A stretch of DNA of 64,000 nt from Streptomyces sp. NBC_01231. Its GTDB lineage: Bacteria > Actinomycetota > Actinomycetes > Streptomycetales > Streptomycetaceae. The notes under the pieces were generated by a model. It did no database searches. It was not told the origin of the DNA and worked only from the letters and a program-made list of their open reading frames with translations. The number at the start of each line of letters is the position of its first letter. The stretch's first letter is position 1. A program made the translations under genes and the position numbers. The stretch is from contig CP108521.1 of assembly GCA_035999765.1 (NCBI GenBank), positions 7,502,001 to 7,566,000 on the forward strand, in the 5' to 3' direction. Positions 16,955-25,176 of the stretch are shown piece after piece.

Positions 16955-18279
16955 ACGGCACACGCATCAGCCCGGCGGAGGCCGGACGCCATCCGCTGCT
17001 GTGGGACGGCGACGTGGTGGTCGTCGGCGGCGGGTCGGCGGGCTCCGCGGCAGCCGTCGCGGCAGCCCGGCGGGGCGCCTCCACCCTGCTGGTGGAGAGC
17101 GCCGCTCACCTGGGCGGCACCGGGGCGAGCGTTCTCGACACCTTCTACGGCTTCTTCGCGCCGGGCACGGGGGAGCGCGTCGTCGGCGGTGTCGGCTGGG
17201 AGGTGTGCCAGGCGCTCACCGATCGAAAGGCGGCCTTCGAACGCCCCAACACCTACGGCGCCGGCACCGGCATCACCTACGATCCCGAGACCCTCAAGCT
17301 GGTCTGGGACGAACTCACCGCCGGTGCCGGGGTGCGGGTCCTGTTCCACGCCCGCGCGTCACGGGTGGTGATGGAGGATCAGAACGTCGTCGGGGTGGTC
17401 GTCGAGACGGTCGCCGGCCCCGGGCACATACGCGCCCGGGTCGTCGTCGACGCAAGCGGTGACGCCGACGTCGCGTGGCGTGCGGGGGCGGCGCTGGAGC
17501 GGCCCGCCGAGGACCGCGTCGTGCAACCGCTCACCCAGACCTTCCGGCTCGCCGGTGTCGACGCGACGGCGACACCCACGGCGGAGCTGCACCGTCTGAT
17601 GGCCCTGCATGCGGATTCGGGAGCGTACGAACTGCCGCGGCGCGAAGGGTCCGTCCACCGGACCACCGAACCCGGCGTCGTCCACACCAACCTGACGCGT
17701 GTGAGCGGCGTCGACCCGACCGACCCGTGGCAGCTTTCGGCGGCCGAGCAGGAAGGGCGCCGCCAGGTCGTCGAGTACACACGGTTCCTCGTCGAGCAGG
17801 TGCCGGGGTACGAACGGGCCTTCCTCATCGCGTCCGCGCCACGCATCGGCGTGCGGGAGAGCCGCCGCCTGATCGGCGAGTACGTCCTGGGCAGGGAAGA
17901 CGTCCTGAGAGCGCGTCAGTTCGAGGACGCCATCGCGCGCTGCGGCGCTCCGATCGAGGACCATGCCGCCGGGCAACGGACGATCTGGCAGTACGTCGGC
18001 TCCGGTGACCAGACGCCCACCGGCCGCACCTACGGTGTTCCCTACCGATCGCTGCTGCCCCGCGGCGTCGACGGTCTGCTCGTCGCGGGCCGGTGCCTGT
18101 CGGCCACCCACGACGCCCACGCCTCCGTCCGCTCCATCGGACAGTGCATGGCGATGGGGCAGGCCACGGGGACCGCGGCGGCCCTGACGGTCTCCGCCGG
18201 AAACCGGCCTCGCGAGGTGGACATCCTCGAACTGCGTGAGCAGCTCGTAGCGGACGGCGCCCTGATCTCCCCCGACTGA
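16951..18279 (+). CDS. FAD-dependent oxidoreductase
   Basis: A 442-residue flavoprotein of the FAD-dependent oxidoreductase class (pfam12831-like). It has an N-terminal dinucleotide-binding fold (VVVVGGGSAGSAAAVAAARR), a second FAD-binding stretch (VVDASGDADVAWRAG) and a C-terminal FAD motif (VDGLLVAGRCLSATHDAHAS). It starts at a GTG overlapping the SDR stop. Relatives oxidise polyols, sugars or organic acids. Here it closes the operon that begins with the SIS gene; a second regulated promoter follows for the ROK gene. Confidence 0.85.
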   Translation: MNGTRISPAEAGRHPLLWDGDVVVVGGGSAGSAAAVAAARRGASTLLVESAAHLGGTGASVLDTFYGFFAPGTGERVVGGVGWEVCQALTDRKAAFERPNTYGAGTGITYDPETLKLVWDELTAGAGVRVLFHARASRVVMEDQNVVGVVVETVAGPGHIRARVVVDASGDADVAWRAGAALERPAEDRVVQPLTQTFRLAGVDATATPTAELHRLMALHADSGAYELPRREGSVHRTTEPGVVHTNLTRVSGVDPTDPWQLSAAEQEGRRQVVEYTRFLVEQVPGYERAFLIASAPRIGVRESRRLIGEYVLGREDVLRARQFEDAIARCGAPIEDHAAGQRTIWQYVGSGDQTPTGRTYGVPYRSLLPRGVDGLLVAGRCLSATHDAHASVRSIGQCMAMGQATGTAAALTVSAGNRPREVDILELREQLVADGALISPD

Positions 18280-18297
18280 CCGGCTGTGCTGCAAAAG

Positions 18298-18308
18298 GCT
18301 AGACAGGT
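18298..18308 (-). promoter_or_regulatory. Possible GntR half-site
   Basis: Read on the minus strand this is ACCTGTCTAGC, matching the left half of the operator at 15405. It lies about 100 bp upstream of the ROK promoter and could be an auxiliary site. Confidence 0.3.
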
Positions 18309-18392
18309 CGTGTGCTTGATGTCGGCTCCACCTGAGTGCGGGTCGCGTCGGCTCAGTCAGCCAAAATTTCTGTTTCTTTACGGCTCAACTGA

Positions 18393-18421
18393 TTGACTCG
18401 ATGATGTGCGCAACCTAGCTT
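18393..18421 (+). promoter_or_regulatory. Promoter of the ROK kinase gene
   Basis: TTGACT (18393-18398), a 17-bp spacer and TAGCTT (18416-18421) give a good promoter. The predicted start is near 18428, immediately before the operator at 18428-18442. Confidence 0.6.
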
Positions 18422-18427
18422 CCCGTT

Positions 18428-18442
18428 AAGTCTATACAGGTA
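18428..18442 (+). promoter_or_regulatory. Putative GntR operator 3 (ROK gene)
   Basis: AAGTCTATACAGGTA contains the right half GTCTATACAGGT of the inferred palindrome ACCTGTCTATACAGGT. It is at the predicted transcription start of the ROK gene, the same geometry as the SIS operator. Confidence 0.6.
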
Positions 18443-18467
18443 GTACCGATGCTGATCAGGAGATCGC

Positions 18468-19439
18468 ATGGTCGTGACCAGGGGCGGCCCTCGCCCCGAA
18501 GGGTCCGCCCTGGGGGTGGACATCGGGGGAACGAACATCAAGTGGGTGCACCGGGTCGGCGCGGCCGACGTCGCGCGGGGCACGCTGCCCACCCCCACAG
18601 CCGGCCCCGCGCAGGTCGCCGCCACCATCGCCGAGATCGCGGGTGCACGCACCGTCGAGGCCATCGGCGTGGCACTGCCCGGTCACCTCGGCCCGGACCT
18701 GCGCTCCACCACCACCATCCCGAACATCGCCGGCGACTGGCAGCGTTTCCCGCTGGCGGACACGCTCGAGCACGCGACCGCGCAGCCCGTCCTGCTGATG
18801 AACGACGCACGCGCGTTCGCCTCGGCGGAACTCGCTCTGGGCTCCGCGCGCGGGCACACCGACGTGGTGTTCATGACCATGGGGACGGGAATCGGCGGTG
18901 CGATCGCCCTGGACGGTCGCGTCCTGCGCGGGCCCGGCGACCGGATCGGCGAAATCGGGCACATGACCGTCGATCCGGGGGGTGATCCATGCGGGTGCGG
19001 GGCCCGCGGCTGTCTGGAAACGGTCGCGGGTGGCCGGGCACTCGCGGCCCTCTGGTCCCGGTCCCTCGCCTCACGCGGGACCGGGAGCCAGGGCAGGTCG
19101 CCGACACCCGAGGACATGGTCCGGGCCGCACGGTCCGGTGACGCCACGGCCCGGGAGATCCTTGGAACCGTGGGCATGGTCCTGGGCACGGTACTGGGGA
19201 GCGTGCTGGCCCAACTCGGCCTCTCGACCGTGGTCGTCGGCGGTGGCGTCGCGCCGGCCTTCGACGTGATGCGACCGGCCGTCGAACTGGCACTGCGCGA
19301 GCGCCGGGCACTGGTCGGACCGGTGACACTTCTGGACGCCGAGCTCGGCCCGTACGCCGGCGCCATGGGGGCGGCCCTGAACGCCACGGCGCAGCCCGTC
19401 GCCGCCCCTTCGACACTGCCTCAGTTATCCGTGAACTGA
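18468..19439 (+). CDS. ROK-family sugar kinase
   Basis: A 323-residue ROK kinase without a DNA-binding domain, so an enzyme rather than a NagC-type repressor. The ATP phosphate motif DIGGTN is at about 18-23, the catalytic aspartate is in MNDARAFA, and the zinc motif GHMTVDPGGDPCGCGARGC is complete. It probably phosphorylates a hexose, mannose or amino-sugar derivative delivered by this locus. The ATG follows AGGAG. Codon 320 is TTA (19425-19427), so the last four residues depend on the bldA tRNA. Confidence 0.88.
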   Translation: MVVTRGGPRPEGSALGVDIGGTNIKWVHRVGAADVARGTLPTPTAGPAQVAATIAEIAGARTVEAIGVALPGHLGPDLRSTTTIPNIAGDWQRFPLADTLEHATAQPVLLMNDARAFASAELALGSARGHTDVVFMTMGTGIGGAIALDGRVLRGPGDRIGEIGHMTVDPGGDPCGCGARGCLETVAGGRALAALWSRSLASRGTGSQGRSPTPEDMVRAARSGDATAREILGTVGMVLGTVLGSVLAQLGLSTVVVGGGVAPAFDVMRPAVELALRERRALVGPVTLLDAELGPYAGAMGAALNATAQPVAAPSTLPQLSVN

Positions 19440-19641
19440 CGGCCGTCCGCAGCCCTCGGTGGGCGTGGAGCCCGGTGAACGGCTGCGCACGCGGCGACCG
19501 GCGCATCGCCTTTCGTCCCACCCGGCGGGCGCGCACGCCAGGCGGCCCCGCTCCGGCCGCCGAAGGCATCCGCACCCGCGGTTCCCTCTTGTCGACGCTT
19601 CCTACTCGCCTCCCGTAGCGCGGGATCAGGCGCCCTGTCCA

Positions 19642-19672
19642 CCGGCCGCCGTTCTCCCCGCGCGGCGGCCGG
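19642..19672. terminator. Inverted repeat before the GH13 gene
   Basis: A perfect 10-bp stem (CCGGCCGCCG with CGGCGGCCGG) and 11-nt loop, followed by pyrimidines, ends 33 bp upstream of the glycoside hydrolase start. It may terminate the ROK transcript or act in the leader of the next gene. The 19440-19705 gap holds no other supported feature. Confidence 0.45.
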
Positions 19673-19705
19673 CCTTCCTCACGCCCAGCCCAGGACGGTT
19701 TCCCG

Positions 19706-21382
19706 ATGATCGACGCATTCGTCGACGACGGCTCGGTACCGAACGAACCGCGCCCCTGCGAGCGGTCCCGGCCCACCGCGCGACAGCAATGGTGGCGCAC
19801 GGCCGTCATCTACGAGGTGTACGTCCGCAGCTTCCTCGACAGCACCGGGGACGGCATCGGCGACCTGGCCGGCGTCCGTGCGGGCCTGCCGTACCTCAAG
19901 CAACTCGGTGTCGACGGCATCTGGCTCAACCCGTTCTATCCCTCTCCGCAGTACGACCACGGCTACGACGTCGCCGACTACTGCGACGTGGACCCGGTCT
20001 ACGGAGACCTGGCGGAGTTCGGCCGGCTGGTGGACGACGCGCACCGCGTGGGGTTCAAGGTGCTCATCGACATCGTCCCCAACCACTGCTCCAGCAAGCA
20101 CCCCTGGTTCCTCGAAGCCCTGACCGAAGGCAGGGACGGCGGCCCGGCCCGATGCCGCTTCCACTTCGCCGAGGGCCGTGGCGTGGGCGGCGAACTGCCG
20201 CCCAACAACTGGTACTCGATGTTCGGCGGGCCCGCCTGGACCCGGGTCACCGAGCCCGACGGCACACCGGGCCAGTGGTACCTGCACCTGTTCGGACCGG
20301 AGCAGCCCGACCTGAACTGGCGCAACCCCGAGGTTGGCGACTACTTCCAGCAGGTGCTGCGGTTCTGGCTGGACCGCGGCGTCGACGGGTTCCGCATCGA
20401 CGTGGCCACCGGCCTCTTCAAGCACCCCGGACTGCCGGACTCCCCGGACCCGGCGGCCGACGCGCGCGCCCGCGACACCGTCAACCCCCTGGCGTGGAAC
20501 CAGCCCGAGACCCACGGTGTCTGGCGCACTTGGCGTGCCATCTGCGAGGAGTACACCGCACGGGACGGCATCGACCGGCTGCTCGTCGGAGAGGTGTCGG
20601 TGCGCACCCCGGCCGAGCAGGCCGCCTACGTCCGCCCCGACGAGCTCCATCAGGCGTTCTTCTTCCACATGTTGACGGCCCCGTGGGACGCCGCCGTCTT
20701 CCGACGGGTCATCCAGGACGCCCTGCGGGACATCGCCGACACCGGCTCGACCATCACCTGGGTGCTCAACAACCACGACCAGGTCCGCAGCGTCACCCGG
20801 TACGCTGCCGCCGCCCGCGCTCGCGCCGCCGCGTTGCTGATGCTCTCCCTGCCCGGCGCCGCCTACGTCTACCAGGGCGAGGAGCTCGGCCTGCCGGAGG
20901 TCGTCGACCTGCCGGACGAGGTCCTCACCGACCCGATCTTCCACCGCAGCGGCAGCCGCGTGGGAATCCGGGACGGCTGCCGCGTACCCCTGCCGTGGTC
21001 GGGGCACCTGTCCCCGTTCGGATTCACCTCGGGCGAAGGTGTCGCCACGCCGTGGCTGCCCCAGCCCGCCTGGTTCGCCGCGCACACCACCGAACGGCTC
21101 ATGGCCGACCCCGGTTCCTTCTGGCACCTCTACCACGACGCGCTCCGGCTGCGCGCGAGACTGCCGTCGCTCGGCAACGGGGCGCTGCGCTGGCTGGAGT
21201 CGCCACCGCAGGTCCTGGCCTTCGTCCGCGGTGACGGGCTGGTGTGCGCCGTCAACTTCGGCGACGTCCCTTGTCCCGCCCCGGTCCCCGGCACCCCGCT
21301 GCTCGCGAGCGGCCCGTGCCCGCCCGGGACCCTCCCCGGCAGCACCGCCGCCTGGTGGGCGGCCGACGGACTCCCCGGCTGA
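19706..21382 (+). CDS. GH13 alpha-amylase-family glycoside hydrolase
   Basis: A 558-residue intracellular GH13 enzyme of the oligo-1,6-glucosidase/alpha-glucosidase/trehalose synthase group. It opens the catalytic barrel with [18 protein letters not shown]. The three catalytic acids are visible: nucleophile Asp232 (GFRIDVATG), acid/base Glu296 (VGEVSV) and Asp358 (NNHDQVR). No signal peptide is seen. The C-terminal domain is short. It probably hydrolyses alpha-glucosides imported by the transporter encoded immediately downstream; exact specificity cannot be read. Confidence 0.9.
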   Translation: MIDAFVDDGSVPNEPRPCERSRPTARQQWWRTAVIYEVYVRSFLDSTGDGIGDLAGVRAGLPYLKQLGVDGIWLNPFYPSPQYDHGYDVADYCDVDPVYGDLAEFGRLVDDAHRVGFKVLIDIVPNHCSSKHPWFLEALTEGRDGGPARCRFHFAEGRGVGGELPPNNWYSMFGGPAWTRVTEPDGTPGQWYLHLFGPEQPDLNWRNPEVGDYFQQVLRFWLDRGVDGFRIDVATGLFKHPGLPDSPDPAADARARDTVNPLAWNQPETHGVWRTWRAICEEYTARDGIDRLLVGEVSVRTPAEQAAYVRPDELHQAFFFHMLTAPWDAAVFRRVIQDALRDIADTGSTITWVLNNHDQVRSVTRYAAAARARAAALLMLSLPGAAYVYQGEELGLPEVVDLPDEVLTDPIFHRSGSRVGIRDGCRVPLPWSGHLSPFGFTSGEGVATPWLPQPAWFAAHTTERLMADPGSFWHLYHDALRLRARLPSLGNGALRWLESPPQVLAFVRGDGLVCAVNFGDVPCPAPVPGTPLLASGPCPPGTLPGSTAAWWAADGLPG

Positions 21383-21457
21383 CCCGCCATCCTCCGCCAC
21401 CAGTTCCGCCCCGCTTCACATCCGACCCTCGCCCGTCTTTCACAAAGGAGTGACCGA

Positions 21458-22813
21458 ATGAATGGCAGAGCGGCAGCACTGACGGCCGTCACCGTCCTGA
21501 TGATCGGGGCCGCCGGGTGCGGCTCCTCGGACAAGGACGCCACCGGCGGCCCTGCGGCCACCGGTGCCAAGGACGCCTCCACGCTGAACCTGCCCCGGCT
21601 CGACGGGCAGAACCTGCAGGTGGCCGGCGTCTGGACAGGTGCCGAGCAGAAGAACTTCCTCAAGGTCCTGGCCCGCTTCGACAAGCTGACGGGAGCGAAG
21701 ACCACGTTCGTGCCCACCGGCGACAACGTGTCGACCTTCGTCGGCAGCAAGATCCAGGGCGGCTCTCCGCCGGATGTGGCTCTGCTGCCCCAACCCGGCG
21801 TGCTGAAGCAGTTCGCCCAAGCCGGCTGGCTCAAGCCGCTCCAGCCCGACGTGACCAAGGAGCTGAACAAGAACTACAGCCAGGTCTGGCGGGACCTCGG
21901 CACGTACCAGAACACTCCGTACGGCGTCTTCTTCAAGGTCACCAACAAGTCGCTGTTCTGGTACAACACCGCGGCCTGGGAACAGGCCGGACTGACCACC
22001 GCCCCCACCACCTGGGAGCAGTTGCTGAAGGACGGCCAGACACTCTCCGACTCCGGCACCCCTCCGTTCTCCGTGGGCGGCGGCGACGGCTGGGTCCTGA
22101 CCGACTGGTTCGAGAACATCTACCTCAGCCAGGCCGGCCCGGCCATGTACGACAAGTTGACGAAGCACCAGATCAAGTGGACCGATCCCTCGGTGACGAA
22201 GGCGCTGACGACGCTGGGCCAGCTCTTCGGCAGGCCCGATCTGATCGCCGGAGGCACCCGCGGGGCGCTGCAGACCGACTTCCCGACCTCGGTCGACCAG
22301 GTCTTCGCCAAGCCGCCCAAGGCGGCGATGGTCTACGAAGGTGAGTTCATCGCGACCAACATCACCCAGGAGACCACGGCCAAGGTCGGCACCGACGCCA
22401 AGGTCTTCCCCTTCCCGTCCGTGGACGGCGGCAAGGCACCGGTGCTGAGCAGCGGCGACGTCGCAGTGGCCCTCAAGGACGGCAAAGGCGCGCAGGCCCT
22501 GATGCGCTTCCTGGTCTCTCCTGAGGCGGCGGCGATCGACGTACAGCAGGGCGGTTTCCTGTCCCCGAACAAGGCGGTCGCCTTCTCCGACTACCGCGAC
22601 GACATCGTGCGGGACATAGCCAAGAACCTGATCAAGGCGGGCGACAACATCCGGGTCGACATGTCCGATCAGGCGCCGGCCGCTTTCGGCGGAACGAAGG
22701 GGCAAGGAGAGTGGAAGGACCTACAGAACTTCCTCGCCAAGCCCTCCGACGTCGCGGGCGCGCAGAAGCAGCTCGAGGCGGACGCCGCGAAGGCGTTCGC
22801 CAAGGCGGGCTGA
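21458..22813 (+). CDS. Sugar ABC transporter substrate-binding lipoprotein
   Basis: A 451-residue family-1 solute-binding protein. It has a signal peptide with lipobox AAGC (Cys about 22), then GSSDKDATGG and a mature domain typical of AglE-like alpha-glucoside binders (PTTWEQLLKDGQTLSDSGTP). The ATG follows AAAGGAG. It is first of a three-gene transporter operon and lies 75 bp after the GH13 gene, which supports an alpha-glucoside as ligand. Confidence 0.92.
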   Translation: MNGRAAALTAVTVLMIGAAGCGSSDKDATGGPAATGAKDASTLNLPRLDGQNLQVAGVWTGAEQKNFLKVLARFDKLTGAKTTFVPTGDNVSTFVGSKIQGGSPPDVALLPQPGVLKQFAQAGWLKPLQPDVTKELNKNYSQVWRDLGTYQNTPYGVFFKVTNKSLFWYNTAAWEQAGLTTAPTTWEQLLKDGQTLSDSGTPPFSVGGGDGWVLTDWFENIYLSQAGPAMYDKLTKHQIKWTDPSVTKALTTLGQLFGRPDLIAGGTRGALQTDFPTSVDQVFAKPPKAAMVYEGEFIATNITQETTAKVGTDAKVFPFPSVDGGKAPVLSSGDVAVALKDGKGAQALMRFLVSPEAAAIDVQQGGFLSPNKAVAFSDYRDDIVRDIAKNLIKAGDNIRVDMSDQAPAAFGGTKGQGEWKDLQNFLAKPSDVAGAQKQLEADAAKAFAKAG

Positions 22814-22822
22814 GCGGCAGTC

Positions 22823-24199
22823 ATGACACAGACCCTCACCCCTCCGTCCCCCGCCGCCCCCGCGGCGGCGGGGGCACCCGCCCGCCGAGGGAGGCGGACA
22901 CCCCGAGGCCGTATGTGGATCGCGGTGTTCTTCCTGCTGCCCACCCTGATCCTGCTCGGCGCGCTCGTGGTGTATCCGATCGTGTGGTCGGTCGTGCGCA
23001 GTCTCTTCGGCCCCGCCGGCTTCACCCACTTCGTCGGGCTGGCCAACTACACCGGTGTCTTCACCGACCACCAGACCCTCGTCGCCATCAAGAACAACGC
23101 GATCTGGGTCGTGGTCGCACCCGTCGCGGCCACCGGGCTCGGCCTGATCTTCGCCGTGCTCACCGAGCGGATCCGCTGGGGCACCGCGTTCAAACTCGTC
23201 GTCTTCATGCCGATGGCCATCTCCATGCTCGCCGCCGGTATCATCTTCCGGCTGGTCTACGACCAGGACCCCGGCAAGGGCGTGGCCAACGCGATGGTGA
23301 CCGGCGTCCACGACACCTTCTTCAAGGCATCGGCGTATCCCGGGGCCCATCCGAGGGTGGCGGGCCCCGGCAGCACCCTGACGGGCCCGGTCGGCGGCCC
23401 CTACACCGGCAAACCTGTCAGCCCCGGTGACGGTCCGGCCGCGCTGGCTCTCGTCGGAGTGCAGCCCAGCACTCTGACCGGCGCGACGCAGGCCGCCGCA
23501 CCCGTTTCGTGCCCGTCGGGCGCCTTGTGCGGCACGGTCTGGCTGGACTTCCAGCCGGGCGGTGGCGCTCCCGGGAAGATCGACCCGGGGGAGAAGGCAC
23601 TGGCAGGCGTCCGGGTGGAGGCGGTGCGTGACGGGCGTGTGCTCGCCACGGCGACGGCCGCCAAGGACGGCACCTTCACTCTGCCCGCGTCCACGATCGG
23701 CGCCTCACCGATCCAACTGCGGCTGCCCGCGACGAACTTCACCGCCCAGTACGCGGGTGTCAACTGGCTCGGCCCGACGCTGGTCACCTGGTCGATCATC
23801 GGGGCCTACGTCTGGATGTGGACCGGCTTCGCCATGGTCCTCATCGCTGCCGGACTGGCCGGCATCCCCCGAGAGCTCCTGGAGGCGGCACGTGTCGACG
23901 GCGCGAAGGAGTGGCAGGTCTTCCGCCGCATCACGGTGCCGCTCCTGGCGCCGGTGCTCGGCGTGGTCCTGGTCACGCTGGTGATCAACGTGCTGAAGAT
24001 CTTCGACCTGGTGTACGTCATCGCGCCCGGCGCCAGCCAGCAGGACGCCAACGTACTGGCCCTGCAGCTCTACCTGTCCTCCTTCGGCGGCGGAAACGAC
24101 CAGGGCACCGGCAGCGCGCTCGCCGTACTCCTGCTCGCCCTGGTCGCACCGGCCATGTTCCTCAACATCAAGCGGTTCCGAAAGGAGAAGTCACGGTGA
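22823..24199 (+). CDS. Sugar ABC permease (MalF type) with extracytoplasmic insert
   Basis: A 458-residue permease, about 150 longer than usual. Residues 30-145 hold the first helices. Residues about 150-315 are an inserted periplasm-facing segment: a Pro/Gly linker, then a CnaB/SdrB-like beta-sandwich (CGTVWLDFQPGGGAPGKIDP, LAGVRVEAVRDG, KDGTFTLPA) with two cysteines (230, 236) that could form a disulfide. The remaining helices and the EAA loop (ELLEAARVDGAKEWQVF) follow. E. coli MalF also has an extra extracellular (P2) domain but of different sequence. The stop overlaps the next GTG start. Confidence 0.88.
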   Translation: MTQTLTPPSPAAPAAAGAPARRGRRTPRGRMWIAVFFLLPTLILLGALVVYPIVWSVVRSLFGPAGFTHFVGLANYTGVFTDHQTLVAIKNNAIWVVVAPVAATGLGLIFAVLTERIRWGTAFKLVVFMPMAISMLAAGIIFRLVYDQDPGKGVANAMVTGVHDTFFKASAYPGAHPRVAGPGSTLTGPVGGPYTGKPVSPGDGPAALALVGVQPSTLTGATQAAAPVSCPSGALCGTVWLDFQPGGGAPGKIDPGEKALAGVRVEAVRDGRVLATATAAKDGTFTLPASTIGASPIQLRLPATNFTAQYAGVNWLGPTLVTWSIIGAYVWMWTGFAMVLIAAGLAGIPRELLEAARVDGAKEWQVFRRITVPLLAPVLGVVLVTLVINVLKIFDLVYVIAPGASQQDANVLALQLYLSSFGGGNDQGTGSALAVLLLALVAPAMFLNIKRFRKEKSR

Positions 24200-25116
24200 C
24201 AACCCTTCAGACCGCCGAGGCCGCGCACCCTGCACAGGGCACCGGGGCCGCCTTCGCCCGCACAGGTCCGAGCGCCGCCGCCCGCGCGGCTCGACGGCTG
24301 GCCGGCGGATCCACCCGGCTCGTGCTGCTGGTGGTCGCCCTGTTCTGGCTTCTGCCCACCGTCGGCCTGCTGCTGTCCTCGCTGCGCGGGCCACTGGACA
24401 TCCAGGCGTCCGGCTGGTGGACGGTCCTCACCAAGCCCGCGCAACTGACCCTGCACAACTACACCAACCTGCTGGACGACCCGACGATCACGCATTCGTT
24501 CCTGAACAGTCTGCTGATCACTGTCCCGGCCACGCTGCTGGTCGTGGTCGTCGGCTCGCTCGCCGGGTACGTCTTCGCATGGGTCGAATTCCCGGGCCGG
24601 GACTGGGTTTTCCTGCTCGTCGTCGGCCTGCTCGTGGTGCCGCTGCAGGTCGCGCTGGTGCCCGTCACCAGCCTGTTCGGGAAGCTCGGGATCTTCGGCA
24701 GCATCGTCAGTGTGGTCCTCTTCCACGTCGCATTCGGCCTGCCGTTCGCGATCTTCCTGCTCCGCAACTTCTTCGCCGGGATCCCGCGCGAACTGCTGGA
24801 GGCGGCCCGTCTCGACGGGGCGAGCGAGTTGTGGCTCTTCCTCCGAGTGGTGGTTCCGCTGGGCGGACCGGCGATCGCCTCGCTCGGCATCTTCCAGTTC
24901 CTGTGGGTCTGGAACGACATGCTCGTGGCGCTCATCTTCGCCGACCCGGGATCGGCGCCGCTGACCGTGGCCCTGCAACAGCAGACCCGCCAGTTCGGCA
25001 CCAACATCGACGTCCTGTCCTCCGGCGCCTTCCTCTCCATGATCATCCCGCTGGTGGTCTTCTTCGCCTTCCAGCGGCAGTTCGTCAACGGCGTCATGGC
25101 GGGAGCGCTGAAGTAG
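24196..25116 (+). CDS. Sugar ABC permease, MalG type
   Basis: A 306-residue CUT1 permease with six helices and the EAA loop (ELLEAARLDGASELWLFLRV), ending NGVMAGALK. The GTG at 24196 overlaps the previous stop (GTGA) and is preceded by AAAGGAG. It is the last gene of the transporter operon and is convergent with the SARP regulator gene, 60 bp apart. No ATPase is encoded nearby, so a shared MsiK-type ATPase is expected. Confidence 0.92.
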   Translation: MTTLQTAEAAHPAQGTGAAFARTGPSAAARAARRLAGGSTRLVLLVVALFWLLPTVGLLLSSLRGPLDIQASGWWTVLTKPAQLTLHNYTNLLDDPTITHSFLNSLLITVPATLLVVVVGSLAGYVFAWVEFPGRDWVFLLVVGLLVVPLQVALVPVTSLFGKLGIFGSIVSVVLFHVAFGLPFAIFLLRNFFAGIPRELLEAARLDGASELWLFLRVVVPLGGPAIASLGIFQFLWVWNDMLVALIFADPGSAPLTVALQQQTRQFGTNIDVLSSGAFLSMIIPLVVFFAFQRQFVNGVMAGALK

Positions 25117-25176
25117 CGGGCGGCTCTCGCGTCTCAAGGTCCGTTCAAGACAGGCCCGTTGTCCGCGAGCATCGGC

